DNA of 64,000 nt from Molanna angustata (taxonomy: Eukaryota > Arthropoda > Insecta > Trichoptera > Molannidae). A program made the position numbers and the translations under genes. The notes below the pieces were generated by a model. That model was not told the origin of the DNA. It saw nothing but the letters and a program-made list of their open reading frames with translations, and did not search any database. Every line of letters starts with the position of its first letter. Positions within the stretch are counted from its first letter, which is position 1. Location of the stretch: the NCBI GenBank assembly GCA_963576475.1, contig OY754969.1:22355216-22419215 (forward strand), read 5' to 3'. This document shows, in pieces, positions 24,533 through 37,069 of this stretch.

Positions 24533-25849
24533 ATGAGTGACCCACCGAAGGACATAATAACTTTAATAGAACATTGCCTCAATAACACATTTTTCACTTA
24601 TAATAACGACATGTACAAACAAGTAAAAGGAGCACCAATGGGTCTATCTCTTTCACCGCCAGTCGCTAACATATTTATGACCAAGTTAGAAAAGGAAGCT
24701 ATAGATAGAGCGCGCTTAAAACCAAAGCTATGGATTAGATACGTGGACGATACCTTCGTTATATGGCCTCACGGTTTGGAGGAACTTAACAAATTTCTTG
24801 ATTTTCTGAACGATCTCCACAATAACATCAAATTCACAATGGAGATAGAAAACAACGGTGAAATACCTTTTCTTGATGTTCTCGTAATCAAAAAAGACGA
24901 TGGCACTCTCGGCCACACTGTGTACAGAAAATCAACACATACCAACAGATATCTCCACGCATCGTCGAACCATCATCCAGCACAAATCGCCTCTGTAGCA
25001 AACACCTTGGTAACACGATCATTAAGGATAGCCGACTCCGAAAACATTCAAAACGAATTAGAGTATCTTAAAAACGCGCTACGAAATAACGGTTTTTCTA
25101 ATTTTACGATAAATAATGCAGTAAAAAATCAAACTAATAAAAATTATAATAAAAAAGATACGTCAACTAAAGTAAAGCCACTCTCCATTGCGTTTTTGCC
25201 TTACATAAAAGGCACTACAGACAAAATCAGTCACCTACTTTATAAACATAATATTCGCACCATTTTTAGAACAGACAACAAAATTTCATCCTTTTTAAAA
25301 AGTCCGAAAGATAAAATACCATTAGAGTCACACGGTATTTACGAAATCCCATGCGGTGATTGCTCAAAAACTTACATAGGCAGGACAAATCGCAGAATCT
25401 CGGCGCGCGTCTCTGAACATCGCGTAGATGTTAAAAACCGGAAACTAACTTCATCTCTTGTAAATCACTCATTGACCGAAAATCACTCCATAGACTTTGA
25501 AAATTCAAAAGTAGTCGCGAATATTAACAATGAAACATTTAGAATTTACAGGGAAGCAATCGAAATATATAAAAGAAGCAACAGTATAATGAATAACAGG
25601 GACGATAGCATTCGAATCCCGACCGCATGGACAAGTGTACTTGAAAACAACATTTTTAAAAACCATAGTAATCAAACTACCAATATTTCAAACAATAGTC
25701 ACATTAAAAACATTAGTAAAATTCTTAGTAAGCCGAAAACTGATAATCCACCTGTAAACAATATACCGTTAAGTACTAGAGTCACTAGAAGCCAAACAAA
25801 ACGCAATAATGACGTCATTGGGGAAATCCACCCCTCCACTAACACTTGA
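24533..25849 (+). CDS. PLE-B ORF, unit 2, RT YVDD half plus GIY-YIG endonuclease
   Basis: 438 codons starting with the ATG that abuts the TAA. It holds the rest of the RT (GAPMGLSLSPPVANIFM, IRYVDDTFVIW with the two catalytic Asp, and IPFLDVLV), then HHPAQIASVANTLVTRSLRI. The GIY-YIG domain follows (GIYEIPCGDCSKTYIGRTNR near residue 280), then RIYREAIEIYKR and a [10 protein letters not shown] tail. It is in phase with the upstream half, so the two are one ancestral gene of about 885 codons interrupted by a single stop. An RT split between motifs is unlikely to work unless the stop is read through or the halves associate. Confidence 0.92.
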   Translation: MSDPPKDIITLIEHCLNNTFFTYNNDMYKQVKGAPMGLSLSPPVANIFMTKLEKEAIDRARLKPKLWIRYVDDTFVIWPHGLEELNKFLDFLNDLHNNIKFTMEIENNGEIPFLDVLVIKKDDGTLGHTVYRKSTHTNRYLHASSNHHPAQIASVANTLVTRSLRIADSENIQNELEYLKNALRNNGFSNFTINNAVKNQTNKNYNKKDTSTKVKPLSIAFLPYIKGTTDKISHLLYKHNIRTIFRTDNKISSFLKSPKDKIPLESHGIYEIPCGDCSKTYIGRTNRRISARVSEHRVDVKNRKLTSSLVNHSLTENHSIDFENSKVVANINNETFRIYREAIEIYKRSNSIMNNRDDSIRIPTAWTSVLENNIFKNHSNQTTNISNNSHIKNISKILSKPKTDNPPVNNIPLSTRVTRSQTKRNNDVIGEIHPSTNT

Positions 25850-26533
25850 CGCGGCTTCCTTTCAAACTTTCACTTGGTAGTAAGCTTTCGACTCGAACGG
25901 ACGTGCGTGCACTATCCCTCGAGACGAAAATTTATTAACAAGGCGCCTTTAGAAAATGTCTGATGAGATTCAGACGAAACGTCGGCAGACGACTGATTCT
26001 CTCGGGAATCATAATTTGACGCGGGTTATCCCCAAAATACTTAATAATAACATATTTTGTACTCGCGAAAACCTTAGATTTAACATAAATAACCTCTACG
26101 GGGAGGAAATATACAGTGAAACGAAAAAGTTTGAAAAATTAAAGTCAAAACACGCGAAGCTTCTATGTGACCTAACCTTTTTGTGTCGATGTCGTGATAA
26201 AAAAGTAGTGCCAAAGTGTTTTCAACTGAGACAACGCGGTAGCAGAAAATCGGTGAGAAAAATTCTTTATAATACTAGTTTTTCCCTCATACGCGACGAA
26301 ATCGGTTACATTCATTTACAATTACATACACTTGGTACTGATATTAAAAATCTTCATTTAAAACTTTCTAATATATTACATCCATTAATATGGTCCGAAT
26401 TAGATAATCTCATTCATAATAGAATTGAAACGAATAATAAAATAAACTCCGACCGCCAAATAAGTAAATTCACGCGTATCGAAAATAATATCAAAAAAGT
26501 AGAATACCAACAGTCTTTAAATACCGATAAAAT

Positions 26534-27114
26534 AATATTAACTTATAAGTCTTACTAAAAATATTCTAGTTAGACGGGCATGTTGCCGAGTTCGCGATTT
26601 TGTCCGCGACGTTATTTATTGACTGTCGTTACATTGCACTCGCGTTTGTACCTGCCAATACAGTGACATTCTGCCGTGTCGGAGTGTCATTGTATTGGTA
26701 GATTCAGACGTTGCGTCTGAATCGTTGTGACAATTTAATGTAACGACGTTGTGACAATTTAAAATATGCTGGGTAAAATCTATTTGTTTTTTTTTGTCTC
26801 GGTTCAATTGTTCCTTCTTTTTTTATGTTTTATTTTATTAGTTCAACATTTGTTTTCTTTCTGTTTTCCTACATATATGTATATGTGTATTTTAAACTTT
26901 TCTTTTAACTGTGCAAAGTAATGTCTTTTTTATAATATTAATGGTCAGGAGACGTTGATTGTACATACCTAACTATGCACAATAGCCATGCGGGAGATAC
27001 CTGTTATTGGAGCACTGGAGATTCTATTTTTTGTTTCATGTTTTTTTTTGTTTGTGTTGTTCAGTGTTCTGTTGGTGTCTCTGTATATTAAATAAATAAA
27101 TAAATAAATAAAAT
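26534..27114 (+). mobile_element. 581-bp non-autonomous retroelement inserted in PLE-B unit 3
   Basis: Bounded by the direct repeat ATAAAAT (26527-26533 and 27108-27114), absent from unit 2, and ending in an (AAAT)n tail, so it is a retrotransposed insert. No ORF is present. The 5' half is rich in inverted repeats (see 26625-26747); the 3' half is T-rich. The parent family was not identified. Confidence 0.85.
26625..26747 (+). other. Predicted three-way-junction RNA fold in the 581-bp insert
   Basis: An outer stem GTCGTTACATT/AATGTAACGAC (26625-26635, 26737-26747) encloses two hairpins. One is a 14-bp stem CCAATACAGTGACA with one G-U pair (26655-26668, 26685-26698). The other is a perfect 10-bp stem GATTCAGACG-TTG-CGTCTGAATC (26701-26723). 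The repeat GTTGTGACAATTTAA flanks the 3' strand. The same fold recurs at 29975-30097 and 33325-33447 by duplication of the unit. Confidence 0.6.
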
Positions 27115-29303
27115 CATTCACAATCTCACCGATCTTAAATTAAATAACGATACAATATCGGTTCTAAGTAAAGGTTTTAATTTTGGTGTTGTTCCTCCGA
27201 AAATTCCAAAAGAAGACATTGTTACGGGAATCGAATCAGCCGTATGTAAACTACCAAATAATATAGCCGAAACTATACGACAAGAAACTTGCCATATACT
27301 TAGAAAATCGCTTCCGCCGAAAAGAAATATATCTCTCGATGAAATACGAGCTCTTAAAGAATTACGCGCAAATAAAGATATAATTATTCTTCCGGCAGAT
27401 AAGGGAAACGCAACAGTAATCATGAAAAGCGAAGATTATCACATTAAAATTACTAATTTGCTTAACGATCCGGCTTATAAACTGCATCCTAATAATCCTA
27501 TAACATACTTAGAAAAAACGACTAAAACTAAAATTATGTCATCCAAATTAAGTCCCGAATTAAAAAAGTCGTTAATACCTAGAGAAAAATCGTCACGTTT
27601 TCCGAAATTATACGGTTTGCCAAAAATTCATAAGACGGATGTTCCTCTTAGACCCATAGTCAGTTCTGTCGGTTCTCCACTTCAAATGTTATCAAAGTAT
27701 CTTGCCAACTACTTACAACCAGATGTAGAATCAGCGGAATCTTTTGTCAAAAATTCGGAACATTTTATACAAATCATTAAAAATCAAAAATTAAACAAGG
27801 GCGACATCCTTGTCAGTTTTGACGTCGTATCCTTGTTTACCAATATACCCACAGACGAAGCTCTTCAAGCAATAAAATAAATGAGTGACCCACCGAAGGA
27901 CATAATAACTTTAATAGAACATTGCCTCAATAACACATTTTTCACTTATAATAACGACATGTACAAACAAGTAAAAGGAGCACCAATGGGTCTATCTCTT
28001 TCACCGCCAGTCGCTAACATATTTATGACCAAGTTAGAAAAGGAAGCTATAGATAGAGCGCGCTTAAAACCAAAGCTATGGATTAGATACGTGGACGATA
28101 CCTTCGTTATATGGCCTCACGGTTTGGAGGAACTTAACAAATTTCTTGATTTTCTAAACGATCTCCACAATAACATCAAATTCACAATGGAGATAGAAAA
28201 CAACGGTGAAATACCTTTTCTTGATGTTCTCGTAATCAAAAAAGACGATGGCACTCTCGGCCACACTGTGTACAGAAAATCAACACATACCAACAGATAT
28301 CTCCACGCATCGTCGAACCATCATCCAGCACAAATCGCCTCTGTAGCAAACACCTTGGTAACACGATCATTAAGGATAGCCGACTCCGAAAACATTCAAA
28401 ACGAATTAGAGTATCTTAAAAACGCGCTACGAAATAACGGTTTTTCTAATTTTACGATAAATAATGCAGTAAAAAATCAAACTAATAAAAATTATAATAA
28501 AAAAGATACGTCAACTAAAGTAAAGCCACTCTCCATTGCGTTTTTGCCTTACATAAAAGGCACTACAGACAAAATCAGTCACCTACTTTATAAACATAAT
28601 ATTCGCACCATTTTTAGAACAGACAACAAAATTTCATCCTTTTTAAAAAGTCCGAAAGATAAAATACCATTAGAGTCACACGGTATTTACGAAATCCCAT
28701 GCGGTGATTGCTCAAAAACTTACATAGGCAGGACAAATCGCAGAATCTCGGCGCGCGTCTCTGAACATCGCGTAGATGTTAAAAACCGGAAACTAACTTC
28801 ATCTCTTGTAAATCACTCATTGACCGAAAATCACTCCATAGACTTTGAAAATTCAAAAGTAGTCGCGAATATTAACAATGAAACATTTAGAATTTACAGG
28901 GAAGCAATCGAAATATATAAAAGAAGCAACAGTATAATGAATAACAGGGACGATAGCATTCGAATCCCGACCGCATGGACAAGTGTACTTGAAAACAACA
29001 TTTTTAAAAACCATAGTAATCAAACTACCAATATTTCAAACAATAGTCACATTAAAAACATTAGTAAAATTCTTAGTAAGCCGAAAACTGATAATCCACC
29101 TGTAAACAATATACCGTTAAGTACTAGAGTCACTAGAAGCCAAACAAAACGCAATAATGACGTCATTGGGGAAATCCACCCCTCCACTAACACTTGACGC
29201 GGCTTCCTTTCAAACTTTCACTTGGTAGTAAGCTTTCGACTCGAACGGACGTGCGTGCACTATCCCTCGAGACGAAAATTTATTAACAAGGCGCCTTTAG
29301 AAA

Positions 29304-32300
29304 ATGTCTGATGAGATTCAGACGAAACGTCGGCAGACGACTGATTCTCTCGGGAATCATAATTTGACGCGGGTTATCCCCAAAATACTTAATAATAACA
29401 TATTTTGTACTCGCGAAAACCTTAGATTTAACATAAATAACCTCTACGGGGAGGAAATATACAGTGAAACGAAAAAGTTTGAAAAATTAAAGTCAAAACA
29501 CGCGAAGCTTCTATGTGACCTAACCTTTTTGTGTCGATGTCGTGATAAAAAAAAGTAGTGCCAAAGTGTTTTCAACTGAGACAACGCGGTAGCAGAAAAT
29601 CGGTGAGAAAAATTCTTTATAATACTAGTTTTTCCCTCATACGCGACGAAATCGGTTACATTCATTTACAATTACATACACTTGGTACTGATATTAAAAA
29701 TCTTCATTTAAAACTTTCTAATATATTACATCCATTAATATGGTCCGAATTAGATAATCTCATTCATAATAGAATTGAAACGAATAATAAAATAAACTCC
29801 GACCGCCAAATAAGTAAATTCACGCGTATCGAAAATAATATCAAAAAAGTAGAATACCAACAGTCTTTAAATACCGATAAAATAATATTAACTTATAAGT
29901 CTTACTAAAAATATTCTAGTTAGACGGGCATGTTGCCGAGTTCGCGATTTTGTCCGCGACGTTATTTATTGACTGTCGTTACATTGCACTCGCGTTTGTA
30001 CCTGCCAATACAGTGACATTCTGCCGTGTCGGAGTGTCATTGTATTGGTAGATTCAGACGTTGCGTCTGAATCGTTGTGACAATTTAATGTAACGACGTT
30101 GTGACAATTTAAAATATGCTGGGTAAAATCTATTTGTTTTTTTTTGTCTCGGTTCAATTGTTCCTTCTTTTTTTATGTTTTATTTTATTAGTTCAACATT
30201 TGTTTTCTTTCTGTTTTCCTACATATATGTATATGTGTATTTTAAACTTTTCTTTTAACTGTGCAAAGTAATGTCTTTTTTATAATATTAATGGTCAGGA
30301 GACGTTGATTGTACATACCTAACTATGCACAATAGCCATGCGGGAGATACCTGTTATTGGAGCACTGGAGATTCTATTTTTTGTTTCATGTTTTTTTTTG
30401 TTTGTGTTGTTCAGTGTTCTGTTGGTGTCTCTGTATATTAAATAAATAAATAAATAAATAAAATCATTCACAATCTCACCGATCTTAAATTAAATAACGA
30501 TACAATATCGGTTCTAAGTAAAGGTTTTAATTTTGGTGTTGTTCCTCCGAAAATTCCAAAAGAAGACATTGTTACGGGAATCGAATCAGCCGTATGTAAA
30601 CTACCAAATAATATAGCCGAAACTATACGACAAGAAACTTGCCATATACTTAGAAAATCGCTTCCGCCGAAAAGAAATATATCTCTCGATGAAATACGAG
30701 CTCTTAAAGAATTACGCGCAAATAAAGATATAATTATTCTTCCGGCAGATAAGGGAAACGCAACAGTAATCATGAAAAGCGAAGATTATCACATTAAAAT
30801 TACTAATTTGCTTAACGATCCGGCTTATAAACTGCATCCTAATAATCCTATAACATACTTAGAAAAAACGACTAAAACTAAAATTATGTCATCCAAATTA
30901 AGTCCCGAATTAAAAAAGTCGTTAATACCTAGAGAAAAATCGTCACGTTTTCCGAAATTATACGGTTTGCCAAAAATTCATAAGACGGATGTTCCTCTTA
31001 GACCCATAGTCAGTTCTGTCGGTTCTCCACTTCAAATGTTATCAAAGTATCTTGCCAACTACTTACAACCAGATGTAGAATCAGCGGAATCTTTTGTCAA
31101 AAATTCGGAACATTTTATACAAATCATTAAAAATCAAAAATTAAACAAGGGCGACATCCTTGTCAGTTTTGACGTCGTATCCTTGTTTACCAATATACCC
31201 ACAGACGAAGCTCTTCAAGCAATAAAATAAATGAGTGACCCACCGAAGGACATAATAACTTTAATAGAACATTGCCTCAATAACACATTTTTCACTTATA
31301 ATAACGACATGTACAAACAAGTAAAAGGAGCACCAATGGGTCTATCTCTTTCACCGCCAGTCGCTAACATATTTATGACCAAGTTAGAAAAGGAAGCTAT
31401 AGATAGAGCGCGCTTAAAACCAAAGCTATGGATTAGATACGTGGACGATACCTTCGTTATATGGCCTCACGGTTTGGAGGAACTTAACAAATTTCTTGAT
31501 TTTCTAAACGATCTCCACAATAACATCAAATTCACAATGGAGATAGAAAACAACGGTGAAATACCTTTTCTTGATGTTCTCGTAATCAAAAAAGACGATG
31601 GCACTCTCGGCCACACTGTGTACAGAAAATCAACACATACCAACAGATATCTCCACGCATCGTCGAACCATCATCCAGCACAAATCGCCTCTGTAGCAAA
31701 CACCTTGGTAACACGATCATTAAGGATAGCCGACTCCGAAAACATTCAAAACGAATTAGAGTATCTTAAAAACGCGCTACGAAATAACGGTTTTTCTAAT
31801 TTTACGATAAATAATGCAGTAAAAAATCAAACTAATAAAAATTATAATAAAAAAGATACGTCAACTAAAGTAAAGCCACTCTCCATTGCGTTTTTGCCTT
31901 ACATAAAAGGCACTACAGACAAAATCAGTCACCTACTTTATAAACATAATATTCGCACCATTTTTAGAACAGACAACAAAATTTCATCCTTTTTAAAAAG
32001 TCCGAAAGATAAAATACCATTAGAGTCACACGGTATTTACGAAATCCCATGCGGTGATTGCTCAAAAACTTACATAGGCAGGACAAATCGCAGAATCTCG
32101 GCGCGCGTCTCTGAACATCGCGTAGATGTTAAAAACCGGAAACTAACTTCATCTCTTGTAAATCACTCATTGACCGAAAATCACTCCATAGACTTTGAAA
32201 ATTCAAAAGTAGTCGCGAATATTAACAATGAAACATTTAGAATTTACAGGGAAGCAATCGAAATATATAAAAGAAGCAACAGTATAATGAATAACAGGGA

Positions 32301-32547
32301 CGATAGCATTCGAATCCCGACCGCATGGACAAGTGTACTTGAAAACAACATTTTTAAAAACCATAGTAATCAAACTACCAATATTTCAAACAATAGTCAC
32401 ATTAAAAACATTAGTAAAATTCTTAGTAAGCCGAAAACTGATAATCCACCTGTAAACAATATACCGTTAAGTACTAGAGTCACTAGAAGCCAAACAAAAC
32501 GCAATAATGACGTCATTGGGGAAATCCACCCCTCCACTAACACTTGA
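29304..32547 (+). pseudogene. PLE-B ORF, unit 4 (frameshift, insertion, shared stop)
   Basis: From ATG 29304 the frame breaks after 84 codons because an A6 run has become A8 (about 29547-29554). The rest of the N-terminal domain continues in another frame from about 29558 to 29908 and is then cut by the insertion. RT and endonuclease parts (30465-31230 and 31231-32547) are as in unit 2, separated by the shared TAA at 31228-31230. Confidence 0.9.
29884..30464 (+). mobile_element. 581-bp retroelement in PLE-B unit 4
   Basis: Same insert, same site and same flanking duplication as at 26534-27114. It is therefore copied by tandem duplication of the unit, not a fresh insertion. Confidence 0.85.
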
Positions 32548-32653
32548 CGCGGCTTCCTTTCAAACTTTCACTTGGTAGTAAGCTTTCGACTCGAACGGAC
32601 GTGCGTGCACTATCCCTCGAGACGAAAATTTATTAACAAGGCGCCTTTAGAAA

Positions 32654-35600
32654 ATGTCTGATGAGATTCAGACGAAACGTCGGCAGACGACTGATTCTCT
32701 CGGGAATCATAATTTGACGCGGGTTATCCCCAAAATACTTAATAATAACATATTTTGTACTCGCGAAAACCTTAGATTTAACATAAATAACCTCTACGGG
32801 GAGGAAATATACAGTGAAACGAAAAAGTTTGAAAAATTAAAGTCAAAACACGCGAAGCTTCTATGTGACCTAACCTTTTTGTGTCGATGTCGTGATAAAA
32901 AAAAGTAGTGCCAAAGTGTTTTCAACTGAGACAACGCGGTAGCAGAAAATCGGTGAGAAAAATTCTTTATAATACTAGTTTTTCCCTCATACGCGACGAA
33001 ATCGGTTACATTCATTTACAATTACATACACTTGGTACTGATATTAAAAATCTTCATTTAAAACTTTCTAATATATTACATCCATTAATATGGTCCGAAT
33101 TAGATAATCTCATTCATAATAGAATTGAAACGAATAATAAAATAAACTCCGACCGCCAAATAAGTAAATTCACGCGTATCGAAAATAATATCAAAAAAGT
33201 AGAATACCAACAGTCTTTAAATACCGATAAAATAATATTAACTTATAAGTCTTACTAAAAATATTCTAGTTAGACGGGCATGTTGCCGAGTTCGCGATTT
33301 TGTCCGCGACGTTATTTATTGACTGTCGTTACATTGCACTCGCGTTTGTACCTGCCAATACAGTGACATTCTGCCGTGTCGGAGTGTCATTGTATTGGTA
33401 GATTCAGACGTTGCGTCTGAATCGTTGTGACAATTTAATGTAACGACGTTGTGACAATTTAAAATATGCTGGGTAAAATCTATTTGTTTTTTTTTGTCTC
33501 GGTTCAATTGTTCCTTCTTTTTTTATGTTTTATTTTATTAGTTCAACATTTGTTTTCTTTCTGTTTTCCTACATATATGTATATGTGTATTTTAAACTTT
33601 TCTTTTAACTGTGCAAAGTAATGTCTTTTTTATAATATTAATGGTCAGGAGACGTTGATTGTACATACCTAACTATGCACAATAGCCATGCGGGAGATAC
33701 CTGTTATTGGAGCACTGGAGATTCTATTTTTTGTTTCATGTTTTTTTTTGTTTGTGTTGTTCAGTGTTCTGTTGGTGTCTCTGTATATTAAATAAATAAA
33801 TAAATAAATAAAATCATTCACAATCTCACCGATCTTAAATTAAATAACGATACAATATCGGTTCTAAGTAAAGGTTTTAATTTTGGTGTTGTTCCTCCGA
33901 AAATTCCAAAAGAAGACATTGTTACGGGAATCGAATCAGCCGTATGTAAACTACCAAATAATATAGCCGAAACTATACGACAAGAAACTTGCCATATACT
34001 TAGAAAATCGCTTCCGCCGAAAAGAAATATATCTCTCGATGAAATACGAGCTCTTAAAGAATTACGCGCAAATAAAGATATAATTATTCTTCCGGCAGAT
34101 AAGGGAAACGCAACAGTAATCATGAAAAGCGAAGATTATCACATTAAAATTACTAATTTGCTTAACGATCCGGCTTATAAACTGCATCCTAATAATCCTA
34201 TAACATACTTAGAAAAAACGACTAAAACTAAAATTATGTCATCCAAATTAAGTCCCGAATTAAAAAAGTCGTTAATACCTAGAGAAAAATCGTCACGTTT
34301 TCCGAAATTATACGGTTTGCCAAAAATTCATAAGACGGATGTTCCTCTTAGACCCATAGTCAGTTCTGTCGGTTCTCCACTTCAAATGTTATCAAAGTAT
34401 CTTGCCAACTACTTACAACCAGATGTAGAATCAGCGGAATCTTTTGTCAAAAATTCGGAACATTTTATACAAATCATTAAAAATCAAAAATTAAACAAGG
34501 GCGACATCCTTGTCAGTTTTGACGTCGTATCCTTGTTTACCAATATACCCACAGACGAAGCTCTTCAAGCAATAAAATAAATGAGTGACCCACCGAAGGA
34601 CATAATAACTTTAATAGAACATTGCCTCAATAACACATTTTTCACTTATAATAACGACATGTACAAACAAGTAAAAGGAGCACCAATGGGTCTATCTCTT
34701 TCACCGCCAGTCGCTAACATATTTATGACCAAGTTAGAAAAGGAAGCTATAGATAGAGCGCGCTTAAAACCAAAGCTATGGATTAGATACGTGGACGATA
34801 CCTTCGTTATATGGCCTCACGGTTTGGAGGAACTTAACAAATTTCTTGATTTTCTGAACGATCTCCACAATAACATCAAATTCACAATGGAGATAGAAAA
34901 CAACGGTGAAATACCTTTTCTTGATGTTCTCGTAATCAAAAAAGACGATGGCACTCTCGGCCACACTGTGTACAGAAAATCAACACATACCAACAGATAT
35001 CTCCACGCATCGTCGAACCATCATCCAGCACAAATCGCCTCTGTAGCAAACACCTTGGTAACACGATCATTAAGGATAGCCGACTCCGAAAACATTCAAA
35101 ACGAATTAGAGTATCTTAAAAACGCGCTACGAAATAACGGTTTTTCTAATTTTACGATAAATAATGCAGTAAAAAATCAAACTAATAAAAATTATAATAA
35201 AAAAGATACGTCAACTAAAGTAAAGCCACTCTCCATTGCGTTTTTGCCTTACATAAAAGGCACTACAGACAAAATCAGTCACCTACTTTATAAACATAAT
35301 ATTCGCACCATTTTTAGAACAGACAACAAAATTTCATCCTTTTTAAAAAGTCCGAAAGATAAAATACCATTAGAGTCACACGGTATTTACGAAATCCCAT
35401 GCGGTGATTGCTCAAAAACTTACATAGGCAGGACAAATCGCAGAATCTCGGCGCGCGTCTCTGAACATCGCGTAGATGTTAAAAACCGGAAACTAACTTC
35501 ATCTCTTGTAAATCACTCATTGACCGAAAATCACTCCATAGACTTTGAAAATTCAAAAGTAGTCGCGAATATTAACAATGAAACATTTAGAATTTACAGG

Positions 35601-35897
35601 GAAGCAATCGAAATATATAAAAGAAGCAACAGTATAATGAATAACAGGGACGATAGCATTCGAATCCCGACCGCATGGACAAGTGTACTTGAAAACAACA
35701 TTTTTAAAAACCATAGTAATCAAACTACCAATATTTCAAACAATAGTCACATTAAAAACATTAGTAAAATTCTTAGTAAGCCGAAAACTGATAATCCACC
35801 TGTAAACAATATACCGTTAAGTACTAGAGTCACTAGAAGCCAAACAAAACGCAATAATGACGTCATTGGGGAAATCCACCCCTCCACTAACACTTGA
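32654..35897 (+). pseudogene. PLE-B ORF, unit 5 (frameshift, insertion, shared stop)
   Basis: Same three lesions as unit 4: A8 run near 32897, insert at 33234-33814, TAA at 34578-34580 followed by ATG. The last part (34581-35897) keeps intact YVDD and GIY-YIG motifs. Confidence 0.9.
33234..33814 (+). mobile_element. 581-bp retroelement in PLE-B unit 5
   Basis: Third duplicate of the insert, same site and flanks. Confidence 0.85.
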
Positions 35898-35905
35898 CGC
35901 GGCTT

Positions 35906-36392
<487 letters not shown>

Positions 36393-36605
36393 CGACCGCC
36401 GTGGCACAGTTGGTAAGCCGTTCGGTTTCTGTGTGGGCGTCCTGATTTCGATTCCCAGCAGAGGAGAAATTTATTTAAATTTATTTCTCACACTAATATT
36501 GCTTCTCTGGGCTGGAAACACTGGTTAGTTGGAAGAAATGGCGATACGGAAATAAACTCGACACTTGCGCAGGGTGCAAGCAAGTGTTCATTAATTACTA
36601 TTATT
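36393..36605 (+). mobile_element. tRNA-headed SINE, family B (copy 1)
   Basis: The head starts CGACCGCCGTGGCACAGTTGG and has a B-box-like GATTTCGATTCCC. The body includes AGCAGAGGAGAAATTTATTT, CTTCTCTGGGCTGGA, TTGGAAGAAATGGCGATACG and CTTGCGCAGGGTGCAAG. A minus-strand copy lies at 41445-41660. Confidence 0.8.
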
Positions 36606-36619
36606 GTAGTAATAATGAA

Positions 36620-37065
36620 CACTTGCATGTATTCTGAAAGTTTCATCGCAATATATCTGTGTATGTGTGCTGTGAACCATTCATGTGCTATGTACGGCAT
36701 TTTTATTCTACTGTATCGATTTTAGACTAAAGTAGGCACTCATTCGATTCTTATCAAATATCGAAAATTCATGTATCTAATACTCGCTTTGACTCCATTT
36801 GATTTTGAAGTAGGTACATCTGACAATTGTTTTAACTGTCAAATATTTTAAAAAGTTTATTTTAAAATTGCTAAAAAGGCATACCACTTTCATAAAATGG
36901 CATTGAAGAATTATTAAGTTTTCATAATAAAATATTTAAATCAAAATAATCTAACAAACTCATTTCATGAAAATACTGAAAATTTTCCATACAAAATTTA
37001 AATACTTATGGAGTAACGTGGTAGTGAGGAGTGTATCATTGGCTACAACCCACTCGTTTTCTACA
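36620..37065 (+). repeat. Unclassified dispersed repeat D (copy 1)
   Basis: Matches the reverse complement of 63195-63650 over most of its length (CTGAAAGTTTCATC, GCTATGTACGGC, AAATGGCATTGAAGAATTAT, AACAAACTCATTTCATGAAA, CAACCCACTCGTTTT). No coding potential and no known family. Confidence 0.7.
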
Positions 37066-37069
37066 GTCG

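Larger units (their letters stand above)
23189..25955 (+). mobile_element. PLE-B unit 2 (full length, no insertion)
   Basis: 2767-bp unit from ATG to the next ATG. It is the only full-length unit without the 581-bp insertion and without the A-run frameshift; its only visible lesion is the TAA shared by all units. Confidence 0.94.
25956..29197 (+). pseudogene. PLE-B ORF, unit 3 (insertion plus shared stop)
   Basis: The N-terminal frame (ATG 25956) runs 193 codons to the insertion and stops shortly inside it at 26558. The frame resumes after 27114 and reads through RT motifs to the TAA at 27878-27880, then from ATG 27881 to 29197 through YVDD and GIY-YIG. The domain content equals unit 2. Confidence 0.9.
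25956..29303 (+). mobile_element. PLE-B unit 3 (with 581-bp insertion)
   Basis: 3348-bp unit. It is near-identical to unit 2 except for a 581-bp retroelement at 26534-27114 and an A instead of G in TTTCTRAACG (about 28156). Confidence 0.93.
29304..32653 (+). mobile_element. PLE-B unit 4 (with insertion and frameshift)
   Basis: 3350-bp unit. Like unit 3 it carries the 581-bp insert (29884-30464) and the A variant near 31506. In addition an A run near 29547 is two bases longer. Confidence 0.93.
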
